Positions 10,375-18,775 of a stretch of DNA of 18,775 bases are shown here, one piece after another. The notes under the pieces were generated by a model that made no database searches, had not been told where the DNA came from, and saw nothing but the letters and a program-made list of their open reading frames with translations. The position numbers were made by a program, and so were the translations under genes. This DNA comes from Terana coerulea (lineage: Eukaryota; Basidiomycota; Agaricomycetes; Polyporales; Phanerochaetaceae), in the NCBI GenBank assembly GCA_024811115.1, contig JAKOGH010000468.1, forward strand, positions 1-18,775, written 5' to 3'. Every line of letters begins with the position of its first letter. The stretch's first letter is position 1.

Positions 10375-11005
10375 CTAACAAAAGGCCCAGGTGAACTGTG
10401 AGAATGCATTGGGAAACTGCCTTTGGAAAATGTGAAATAGGAGGACAACAACGTCACACAATGACTTACAATGGCCATTAGCAAAAGACACCTCATTACG
10501 ATGCTTGATGTATATCCTATATAAACCAGTCCTGTATCCTTTCGGGCACAAGAAAGTCAGTGTCCGGACATGGCTCCGGAAAGTGCCACTCACCATTCTG
10601 ACGGGGCTGGCATTGCATATCCTGTAGAGTAGTATACCCACCATAGCCACAACAATTGACTCCATTATTGCCTCCAACACTGCCCTACTGGCCGCACGAC
10701 CTGCCCTTGCAAGATCATGCTTCTTTGTTTGCCAGAACACATATCTAGGGATGTCAATATAAGTATGTTTGCACATAGCTGCCACAGGCCTATGATAGCC
10801 CATATGATCTTGAAAAGACAGACGCTGAAAGCATCCAGAGTGAGTTACGAGCATGCTCCAAACTCATGCTTTCTCTATGGCTCTGCTCACGGCGAAGGAG
10901 TTGAACACACTTTCTGTGCCAGAGACTTAGGTAGCGAGATTTAGAATGGCACAGCAGAAGCCGAGCTCTGGCGAAGGCGTGGCTAAGGATTAGAAAACGA
11001 CACAA
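10375..11005 (-). pseudogene. Multi-pass membrane protein gene, minus-strand copy 2 (fragment)
   Basis: The minus strand contains WAIIGLWQLCANILI near 10770-10810, then FWQTKKHDLARAGRAASRA, LEAIMESIVVAMVG and ILLYRICNASPVRM at about 10590-10735. After a likely intron (GTGAGT) follows a piece ending HRNEVSFANG near 10470-10505. These parts align with ILLYGICNAS and NGHYNEVSFPMS of copy 1, and the intergenic bases match too, for example the AAAAGACACCTCATT stretch. The N-terminal helices found in copy 1 and the C-terminal tail are not seen, and the part at 10860-11005 is broken by stops in the expected frame. This is therefore best read as a truncated duplicate. The function of the family is unknown. 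Confidence 0.5.
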
Positions 11006-11327
11006 CGCAGTATTACAAAACTACAATACTCACCTGCTGGGATAACTTGAAAGAGGTGGGGAAAGCAGAGGGACTTGAGTAGAGCTAGTAGAGTGGATAT
11101 GAATCAACAATGTTGTTGAGTCTGAGAGTTTAGCCCACAGACCAGCCTCCCATATACGTGTGTGGGGACCCCAGATACTATCTAAGATCTCCAATACCAT
11201 ATGCTGACTGATACAGTCAGGTGATGTCTGACTAAGGCTCAGAGCATACCACCACTCTAACTTCCTTATCAGATCTGACCTAGCTATCATGCTAACATCA
11301 ACACTATCTAGATGTCCTAATCGGAGC

Positions 11328-11681
11328 TGTCACACTACCAGTCTATGATGTCATACTGATATCATACTGAGGTCATAGTCCAGAACAGTTCCAGACCAGA
11401 GTTCTGGATCCTCACGTCCATATAAGGCATATCCCTGATGTCCATGCGATAAGCACATGGCAAACTGATCTAGCATCTTGTAGCAGCTGTGTGATGACTT
11501 GGTGACGTCCTGTGACTTGATGTTACACTCTAAGCGCTGTAGACTAGCGCTGAGGGAAATTGTGACACAGAGACTTACTGAATTGGTACATATTGAGATG
11601 GATTTATGTTAGACTTGTCCAAATTGTATAAAGCTGAGAATAAACTATTTATTGGTATATTTCGCATTCTGTCAAATTACA
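11328..11681. mobile_element. Possible solo LTR
   Basis: The segment begins TGTCACAC, ends TTACA, is about 354 nt, AT-richer than its surroundings, and holds a TATA-like CATATAAGGC near 11420 and an AATAAAC signal near 11639. Those are the ordered parts of a retrotransposon LTR. Flanking 5-mers (GGAGC and TAGTA) do not match, and no second LTR or polyprotein lies nearby. The call is weak and the ends may be elsewhere. Confidence 0.2.
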
Positions 11682-11735
11682 TAGTAGAGCAGTCTATAAT
11701 ATAAAAACAGAGCAAGTTGATAAACTTGCCTACAA

Positions 11736-13300
11736 CTAAACATAGCCTACTGAGTGGGTTACACATTGAAGCATGATCCGGCGTGCCTGCCAGGCCTCCG
11801 AAGGGGTTTGTCCACAGCTCCCTTGAAGGCTGCCACCAGAAATCTCCATGCTGTGGCTGAGCAGCGTATTCGTGACAATATAGTGCACGTTAATCCAGAC
11901 TGTCGGCATGTTCAGGTACAAGGTTGAGAATATTGTCTTCTTCTGAGGGGGCAACGGTGCCAGATTCAACCTATAGTACCACAGAAGGGCCCTCCATGCT
12001 TTCAGAAGTTCCAGGTAAGCTAATAGTGTGAGGCCTGGTGGCATATCAGTGGGCAGGCGGCGGCCATAACCTTTGTGACCTGTGACTATCCGCTTCCGGT
12101 CGGGTAAAGTGCAGTAAGTGTATGGTGCACTTGGTTTACCCTCTACAGCTTCAAACTCTCACTCAGATTCCGGCTCGTAGATAAGGCACGGGGTGCCTGC
12201 ATTGTGCTATATCGTGCAGCAACAGCTGCGGCCGTGGTTGTGGAAAGGGTCACTCGTAAATGTGCGGAGGTCAATTGATTGTGCACGTGCCGGCGACAGC
12301 TGTCGTCCCAAGCTCATAGTCTTAGACGGGCTGCCCTAAACTAATGAGCGCCTATCACTGATGGGAGAAGTTTGCGTGCTCATTTGCCCGCATCACTCTT
12401 CTTCCTCCTCCACACTCTTACACAATGTTCCTCTCGCCGACAACACACTCAACCTTCACGACTCTCTGCTTCTGCTCAATAAAACACTCAGTAAGTTCCT
12501 TTATCCATTTAATGATGTTGTCACTGAGGCATAGCACAGCCTCGTCCGTTCAAACTTGGCACAAACGAGGGACCTATCCAGTGCGTCGACCCATTTACAG
12601 ATCTGGCCGTCTTTCTCATATCCTCTACTGTAGACCACGCAGCTCATCATGACCAAAGTTCTGATGGCGAGTGCTGGACAGGTCTCTGCCTCAGGCATTG
12701 GCTTCGTTTCCTCACGAAGGCACGCCTCCTAGGCTCTTGCACCGACGAAAAGACCTGCGTCTGACACGCACACTTCAGACGGGCGGACGAAAGGGAAGTA
12801 CCCGGTGAGCAAGCTAGGTGGACCTCTCGACTGCAGCCACTTATGGTACCCATGCATAGCAACGTGACTCGGCTCCCTGCCGCCCCACAGCCGCTTCCTT
12901 CTACGTTGGGCAGGTTGGATGCACAGCCCACGCCCTCAGTGTCACTGCACGCGGCCACCCCAATGTTATGCAGGTCATGGAGCCACGCACTTTGCCGATG
13001 CTGTACACTGCCTCGACACGCATGGCTGTGGCGACTTCAAACTCGTGCTCGCGGTCCTGAACATGCAGACTGCAAGTGCAAAGCTATACCATGCGCACGG
13101 CGACATGAGTATGAGTATGTGGCCTGCCCTGCCTATATGAGCCCTGCTGTGCCAGGCATGGAGAATTGGTGAGGCTGAGTGAGATACACACTCCCGTTCA
13201 TTGCTGTATCTACAATGTGCCATGTATGCTTGGTATTGTATGCAATAATATAATATTTTGAATAAGCTATTGTGTGTGGTACCAGTAATGGTTGGTTAAG
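11736..13300. other. Unassigned stretch without a supported gene
   Basis: Open frames on both strands (for example minus 11736-12044 and plus 12843-13172) overlap, lack recognisable domains and have biased compositions. A pyrimidine-rich block at about 12403-12424 stands just before ATG 12425. That resembles fungal transcription starts, but the frame soon meets a GTAAGT and no continuation could be recognised. An imperfect hairpin lies near 12102-12140 (GGGTAAAGTGCA against TGCACTTGGTTTACCC). Confidence 0.35.
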
Positions 13301-13310
13301 ATAAAGTGAT

Positions 13311-13501
13311 CCATACACCACAGACCTTCTGGACCTTTGATGTATGGGCTAGTCTGTACATCAATGCAGTGGATACCATGGGTATGGAGGGGTACATGCC
13401 GGTCTGGATCTCTGTGGGTGTGGTCTGAGGTGGTATGGACAGGGGGTTAGGTCCAGCGATACAGGTGGTCCAGAGCAGTCGGAGCGCTCTGGACCACCTG
13501 T
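13311..13501. repeat. Inverted-repeat patch beside truncated copy D
   Basis: ACAGGTGGTCCAGAGC at 13461-13476 is the perfect reverse complement of 13486-13501, leaving a 9-nt loop: a 16-bp hairpin. Upstream, CCATACACCACAGACC at 13311-13326 pairs imperfectly with GGTCTGAGGTGGTATGG at 13422-13438. The hairpin ends about 10 nt before homology to the F-box family starts. It may be the remains of an inserted fold-back element or a scar of the rearrangement that cut copy D. Confidence 0.5.
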
Positions 13502-13509
13502 GCTTTTCC

Positions 13510-13685
13510 CAGATGTGGGGCGCATCATCATTACCTGGCACACTCTCAACAACGCCGGCTATCTCGGCCAGCCACTGGATCCGGAAGAGCTTCGTCCTGC
13601 GGCGTACACGCAAGCAGATCTGTCAAGATTTGCCGCCTCCCATGTCTTTCCACGGTTGCACGAACTTGGAGTCCTGCAGGCTTGA
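13510..13685 (+). pseudogene. F-box-like family, copy D (3' stub only)
   Basis: About 58 codons match the C-terminal end of copies E and F: GRIIITWHTLNNAGYLGQPL, then the PEELRPAAYTQADLSRF segment and VFPRLHELGVLQA, with TGA at 13683-13685. The first 60 or so bases after the stop also resemble the 3' flank of copy E. Nothing of the F-box-like region, the leucine-rich region or the AEAESVL block is left upstream; an inverted repeat stands there instead. The open frame can be read through the hairpin, but that stretch has no family similarity. Expression of a product is unlikely. Confidence 0.75.
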
Positions 13686-13847
13686 AGTCGTCCGGAGTTT
13701 GACAGTAGGGGTCAGTAAAGCAGCAAGCTGGGCACTGCACACACACCGATGTTCCGATGTGAATCAGATTTTCCCGCATTACATGTAGAGCCTCAAGCAG
13801 ATGTGTATGTCTTACAATGTGATGATTAATTCATGGTCGTCGCCGTC

Positions 13848-13990
13848 GAGGTCATTCGGCTCTGAGTCAAGCCTGCCAAGCGCGCGCGTGACATTGAACT
13901 TAGTGACGAGAAGCACGCGTGGTGGATCAAAGCGTTCATAGCGCTCGGTCACGGCTCTCGGCGAGAACGTGACAGTCATTTCGTAAGTAC
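13848..13990. promoter_or_regulatory. Duplicated upstream region of copy E
   Basis: This stretch matches 16663-16790, upstream of copy F, over more than 100 nt (for example CGCGTGACATTGAACTTAGT against CGCGTGACATTGAGCTCAGT). The main length difference is a 9-nt gap. It lies about 105-250 nt before the start of copy E and may hold its promoter. On the minus strand both copies are open in the same frame and both encode FDPPR and NVTR, so an unrecognised minus-strand coding piece is the alternative. Confidence 0.45.
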
Positions 13991-14095
13991 CGGTGGTTTC
14001 AACTCTTGACTCCGAATACGCAGCCTCGTCATTTGCGCCTCCTACACCAACCCGCACAACAACGGCTCTCTTTAGTACCAAGTGTCTTCAGTACC

Positions 14096-15605
14096 ATGCG
14101 AACGGTGAGCAGATTCGATTATACTGCTTACGCGCAGGACTATAATACATTTTGCTACATTCTCATAGACAGATTTCGAACTGGATACAGCGCAGTCGAC
14201 GGCTCACCTACCCGACGTGTTTGCCTTCCACGTATCGACCGTTCAGTATAGTGGTGGCAAACTACCTTACGATATCTTGCGTATCATCGTCGATCAGGTT
14301 GCCCACGACGACTTCACGACTCGACGAAAGGCACGTGCAAAGGCGACTCTGCTTGCGGGCTCCCTGGTCTCAAAGGCGTGGCACACCGCATTCGCCAAGG
14401 AGTGCTTTCGCTCCCTTTCGTTTCCTTGTGTAACCGAAGCAGAGGGGCCTTCACAGTTTACCGGGAAGAAGCTTCTTCTTATCCAGGACTTTGTGCGAAG
14501 TCCGCCATTCCAGAGGGCGCAACATGTTGTGCATCACCTTACCATCTTTGCGGTATCGAGCACAAGAAGTTACTGGGACATGGACTTGGTGGATTTGTTT
14601 GAAGACTACCTCCCCCTCTTTCCCGCGCTTCGATCCTTGGAGTTGGGCAGCATCCTCCACCTCCCATGCCGCGCTAGCATCGCCGGCCATCCTGGTGCAC
14701 TGTCCCTCAAGAGCTTGCTTGTCACAAATATCTATGGGCGCTCTCCTTCGAATTCCGGTGCGGCGCTGTGCTACGTCTTGACTTGCTTCAGCACGCTCCA
14801 TGAGTTACGCTTTGGAACGATACGGTTCAACTCGAGCTCGCTTGAATGCCTCGCCACCGAGGTAGACTGGACCAGCGTGGCGCGAGTGGTGCCGCGCATA
14901 TCATCGCTCGTCTACGACCGCGTGGTATACCACGACATCATGCGTGTGTTCAGCGCCAGGACGGACATATTGCGCACAGTGACGCGACTCGACCCTGGCT
15001 GGAGGCACCCTTCCTTTCCTGGGGGCGGGTTCGAGTTTAATCGTGATACATTGACACACATTGGCGGTGCGTCCAACATCGTGAACACCTACTGTCTCTT
15101 CATAAACTAAATCAGTGTGCTAGTATGGCTTGGGACCTTGGGGATACAGCAATGGCAGTTATCTCAGGGTGACAATCTGCGATCACTCCGTCTAGGCTTT
15201 TTACTGCTTCGCCTCATATCAGACGAGTTCGACAGTGTACCATGGGTCGAGCTGAAATTCTGTCTACTCCGGCTCCCTAGGACATCATCCCTGGATTACA
15301 TAGAGATTGCACTATACGCCGATCAGCCCTATCTCTATGGCAACTTCGAGAAAATACTCCAGAAAGTACAGAGGGGCCGGTTGGCCGCGCCCGAAGCGGA
15401 GAGTGTGCTGGTGGCAATGGTGGAACAGAAACGTCTGGGGCGCGTCCTCGTTACCTGGCTCACTGTCGACGCTGGCAACCGTCTCAACCAGCCTCTGGAC
15501 GTAGAAGAGCTTCGTCCGGCAGTGTACACGCAAGCGGGGCTGTCAAGAATTACCGCCTCCAGCCTCTTTCCGCGGCTGCATGAACTTGGAGTCGTACAGG
15601 CTTGA
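14096..15605 (+). CDS. F-box-like/LRR-like protein, copy E (intact)
   Basis: Exons 14096-14104 (M-R-T), about 14196-15066 and 15124-15605 give 1362 nt, 453 residues, in one frame to TGA at 15603-15605. The first acceptor is the least certain point: the one ending at 14195 keeps phase 0, whereas other nearby AGs would shift the frame. The F-box-like part is at about residues 26-80 (KLPYDILRIIVDQV, LLAGSLVSKAW, AFAKECFRSLSFPC). The leucine-rich part includes LPLFPALRSLELGSILHL. The 57-nt phase-1 intron 15067-15123 falls at residue 294. The tail carries EAESVLVAMVEQKRLGRVL from about residue 384 and ends LFPRLHELGVVQA. It lies in the same direction as all sisters and is closest to copy F, including the flanks. 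A role as an SCF substrate receptor is inferred from the fold family only. Confidence 0.8.
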
Positions 15606-16512
15606 AGCCATTCGGATGTTAGCTGCAGGGCTAGTAGAGTATGTATTCTCACTGCACTTTCAAAAATACAAAGAACATGTCTCGTCTGACAACACTATCA
15701 TTGCAGATGCTGCCGTTTGCTCAGCATGCAGCGCGTCCCCTCATAAGTAGTTGTACGCTCGGCTCTTCGTTCGTTTGACCTGGAACTTGCCGTACAGCAA
15801 TACATCCATGTCAGCTTGGAGCGCACGACGTCTTCTCCTCGACCGAATTTGCTTGATGAATCCGCGAGCTAAATACGCACCGGCGCGGGCGTATCAGGCC
15901 GCGCTCACGTACGCCCACGGAGGCCGGCCGTTGGATGTTCCCGTGAATGCACCGAGCACAGTCAAACATTGTTGGTCGCCGTTGCGTCGTGCGAGGGCTC
16001 TTGGATGTTGTACGCAGAGCACGCCATACCCTTCATAGCGTTTGGACGGTATGTGACTATGCCGCTGCATAAGCTGGTGATTGAGTGCCCATTCTTTTGC
16101 TAGTGCGATCACTACATAATCAGGGGTGCCAGTGTGTCGAGATGCCGCGTTCTGCGAGGAAAATGCATGCATCCACGTCATGATTGGTCACTGAAGGAGA
16201 GCAATCCTGACCGCGTACGCGTGCCTCTGAGTTATCCCTGCACCAATCCCGGGTGTGTCCCCGTCGGTGCCCAGAGTATCCCAAAGCGACTGCACGCAAC
16301 ACACTCAACAAATGCAAACCGCACTGTATCAGTCGGTGGTGCGCTGGCATGGAATTTATTGATAGTACGCCTCACGACACGCATTCACCAGAAATTCGAT
16401 CTCCAGCAGCGCAGCACTCACTCAGCGGCAGTATGCTGTCTCATCTATCCTAACTGTGACCTAAAATCCACGTCAAAACTCGGTAGCAGTGCACCATTTT
16501 CCAATAACTCAC
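15606..16512. other. Intergenic stretch between copies E and F
   Basis: The first 145 nt are the 3' flank shared with copies C and F. Near 15789-15805 a CGTACAGCAATACATC segment matches 18572-18587 downstream of F. Beyond that only overlapping open frames without recognisable motifs are present (15751-16038, 16134-16613 plus; 15894-16350 minus). Confidence 0.4.
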
Positions 16513-16581
16513 CGTGTAGATGGACGCGCGGGCTATGCCGCCGAGGGCAAATCCACCAAGGATCGCGGCGTAAGTCTTCAT
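16513..16581 (-). CDS. Possible first exon of an unrecognised minus-strand gene
   Basis: On the minus strand an ATG at 16581-16579 opens 23 codons beginning MKTYAAILGGFALGGIARAS and ending IYT, directly followed by a strong donor GTGAGTTA. The peptide looks like a hydrophobic N-terminal targeting or membrane segment. I could not find a convincing continuation: the likely acceptors within 60-90 nt all lead to early stops. It could be a remnant, a gene with unusual splicing, or chance. Confidence 0.2.
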
Positions 16582-16662
16582 GGTCATGCAATAAAAAGTG
16601 TAAAGGAGTGTAGAGAGAAAAGGGCTGTTCCCGCCATCACTGTTGAACGTTGAAACGTTGAA

Positions 16663-16790
16663 GTCGTTCGGCTGCCGAGCACACGCGTGACATTGAGCTC
16701 AGTGACGGGAAGCATGCGCGGCGGATCAAAGCTTTCGGTCACTGTGCTCGGCGAGACCATGACAGCCGTTTCGTCTCGACTCTCGACTGT
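16663..16790. promoter_or_regulatory. Duplicated upstream region of copy F
   Basis: This is the counterpart of 13848-13990. It lies about 90-215 nt before the ATG of copy F and just behind the possible minus-strand exon at 16513-16581, so it could serve both directions. Similarity to the copy E region is high, which supports a recent duplication that carried promoter sequence with the gene. Confidence 0.4.
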
Positions 16791-16878
16791 GACAGTGACC
16801 ACGTAGCCTTAACCATTGTGTCGCTCACATAAACTCACATAATAATAGCGTTCGTCAATTCCAGGTGCCTCCGAAACT

Positions 16879-18394
16879 ATGCGAATGGTAAGCAGCCGAT
16901 TAGGTGATTATAATGCTCACGTAGTAAAATACATTTCCCCACGTTCTCATAGACAGGTATCGGACAGGCGACAGACCAGTCCACCACACAGCGGTCAATT
17001 GCGCATCCACCCGATACGTCTACCTTCCAGGAATCTACCATTGAGTATGGTGGCGGCAAACTCCCGTACGATATCTTGCGTATCATCGTCGATCTGGTCG
17101 CCCACGACGACTTCACGACTCGACGAAAGGCACGTGCGAGGGCGACTCTGCTTGCGGGCTCCCTGGTCTCAAAGGCGTGGCACACCGCATTCGCCGAAGA
17201 GTGCTTTCGCTCCCTCTCGTTCCCTTGTGTAACCGAAGCAGAGGGGCCTTCACGGTTTCACGGGAGGAAGCTTCTTCTCATCCAGGACTTCGTGCGAAGT
17301 GCGCCATTCCTGAAGAATCCGCATGTAGTGCGACACCTCACCATCTTTGCGCTACCGAGCGCAATGACTATCTGGGACATGGACTTGGTGGATTTGTTTG
17401 AAGACTACCTCCCCCTCTTCCCTGCGCTTCGATCCTTGGAGTTGCGCGGCATCCTCCACTTCCCATGCCGTGCTAGCATCACCGGCCGTCCTACTAATAG
17501 GTTGTCCCTCGACAGCTTGATTTACACCGATGCCTACAGTCACCCTCCTTCCGCTGCGGCGCTGTGCTACATGTTGACTTGCTTCAGCACGCTCAATGAG
17601 TTACGCTTTGGGCCGGCACGGTTCAGCGCAAGCTCGATTGACCGCCTCACCACTGAGGTAGACTGGACCGCCGTTGCGAAAACTGTGCCGCGCATATCAT
17701 CGCTCGTCTACGACCGCACGGTGGTGTACGACATCATGCGTGTGTTCAGCACCAGGACAGACATGATGTGCGCACTGACGCGACTCGAGGCCGGCTGGAG
17801 GTTCATTTCGTTTGCCGAGGGCGGAATTGAGTTGAATTATGATACGTTGGAACACGTCGGTGGTGCGTCCAACATCTTGAACATCCACTGTTTCATCGTA
17901 AACTAAATTGGCGTGCTAGTATGGGTCGGGAATGGCGAGACGCAGCAATGCATATCTCTGGGTAGCAATCTGCGATCGCTCCGTCTGTGCATTGGATTGT
18001 CTTACAGCATGCCAGATGGGGACGGCATATGGGCAGAGCTAAAAACCTGCCTACTCCTACTCCCTGAATCATCGTCCATGGATTACATAGAAATTATGCT
18101 ACTCCCCGTGTGCCCTATCTCTATGGCTTCGAACGGATACTCCAGAAAGTACAGAGCGCCCTGTCTTTCCTCGCCGAAGCAGAGAATGTGCTGGTGGCAA
18201 TGGTGGAACAGAAACGCCTGGGGCGCGTCCTCGTCAACTGGCACACCTTAAAAACCGAAGACAACAACTATCTCAGCCAGCCTCTGGACGTGGAAGAGCA
18301 TTGTCCGGCAGCGTACACGCAAGCGGACCTGTCAAGATTTGTCAGCTCTAGTGTCTTTCCACGGCTGCATGAACTCGGGGTTCTGCAGGCTTGA
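16879..18394 (+). pseudogene. F-box-like/LRR-like protein, copy F (one frameshift)
   Basis: Exon 1 is 16879-16887 (M-R-M, then GTAAGC); exon 2 runs 16968-17862 and exon 3 17920-18394. Exon 2 is fully open: a polar leader starting ATDQSTTQRS, then KLPYDILRIIVDLV, LLAGSLVSKAW, AFAEECFRSLSFPC, LPLFPALRSLELRGILHF and the end LEHVG. The 57-nt intron 17863-17919 has the family position and phase. In exon 3 the frame holds through VWVGNGETQQC and MDYIEIMLL. It is then broken at about 18108-18113, where copy E has a CAG before PYLYG and F lacks one base. Homology continues one frame over through AEAENVLVAMVEQKRL to VFPRLHELGVLQA and TGA. Without that single base the gene would be as complete as copy E. 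A read-level check decides between a fresh pseudogene and an assembly slip; the unshifted product would be cut short at 18251. Confidence 0.72.
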
Positions 18395-18775
18395 AGCGAT
18401 TTGGATGTTGATTGCAGGGCCAGTAAGGTATGTGTTCTTACTGCAATCTCAGAAGTACGAAGAGCATGTTTCATGCAACAACACTGTCGCAGCAGATGTT
18501 GCTGTTTGCCCAGCACATCCCTGGTAGGTACTCGCGCATTTTCTTTGCCCTTCATTTTACTTAGGGCTTGGCGTACAGCAATGCATCAGAGCTGAGTGGT
18601 TGGCTCTGCTTTCCCGACATTCAAGTCTCAACGCTTCCAGGCCCGCTTGCCCGCTGACCTGGTACCTTGGATTAGCCGCTAGCCAGACGAGTCTGTCCTA
18701 CGAATTGCTAAATTAAACCCTATCATGTGACATACGAACAATCTCAGTGTTCACTGCTGCGAATTGGTTATGAAT
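18395..18775. other. Downstream flank of copy F
   Basis: The first 145 nt repeat the 3' flank of copies C and E, and 18572-18630 resembles both 15789-15805 and 10208-10254. After about 18640 nothing recognisable is seen before the window ends. Confidence 0.4.

Noticed and set aside
11736..12044. Minus-strand 102-codon open frame as a transposon protein remnant
   Set aside because: No reverse transcriptase, integrase or transposase motif could be read in it.
12843..13172. 109-codon open frame rich in Cys, His and Pro
   Set aside because: Two overlapping plus frames and one minus frame are open here at once, with no recognisable domain and no splice continuation.
13296..13613. Minus-strand 105-codon open frame over the inverted repeat and copy D
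   Set aside because: Half is antisense to the family's conserved tail and half runs through the inverted repeats, so it is a by-product of both.

Overview
The window looks like nuclear DNA of a basidiomycete fungus, most likely an agaricomycete such as a polypore. This is inferred from very short introns (about 48-91 nt) with GTRNGY-type donors and CTNA-like branch sites, an intron-dense Atg22-type transporter gene, and a locally amplified family of F-box-like/LRR-like proteins of agaricomycete style. Nothing bacterial, viral or organellar was seen, and no tRNA, rRNA or CRISPR was found.

Layout. The left end (1-1777, + strand) carries the 3' part of an Atg22-like transporter gene, resolved here into at least 12 exons. 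From 2037 to 18394 runs an array of at least six head-to-tail, same-strand copies of one F-box-like gene, named A-F here: A 2037-3598, B 4399-5930, C 6350-7892, D 13510-13685, E 14096-15605, F 16879-18394. Each full copy shares one architecture: a micro-exon holding the start codon, a phase-0 intron, a long exon with the F-box-like and leucine-rich part, a phase-1 intron of 57-58 nt at a fixed site, and a last exon ending in a strongly conserved tail. A and E read as intact genes (480 and about 453 codons). B, C and F carry single-base frameshifts (at least 2, 3 and 1). D is only a 3' stub of about 58 codons.

Between C and D about 5.6 kb interrupts the array. It holds two related, minus-strand, apparently decayed copies of a multi-pass membrane protein gene (about 8061-9750 and 10375-11005), a fold-back repeat element rich in AAGGGT repeats lying in an inferred intron of the first copy, a possible solo LTR (about 11328-11681), unrecognised DNA, and an inverted-repeat patch that ends next to stub D.

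Together the F-box-like genes would supply substrate-receptor subunits of SCF-type ubiquitin ligases. That role is inferred from the family, not shown by the sequence. The locus reads as birth-and-death evolution: recent duplicates (E and F share flanks as well as exons), fresh lesions, truncation and inserted repeats. Two caveats apply: several frameshifts lie in short homopolymers and could be assembly errors, and all splice sites here were inferred by eye from frame and paralogue comparison.
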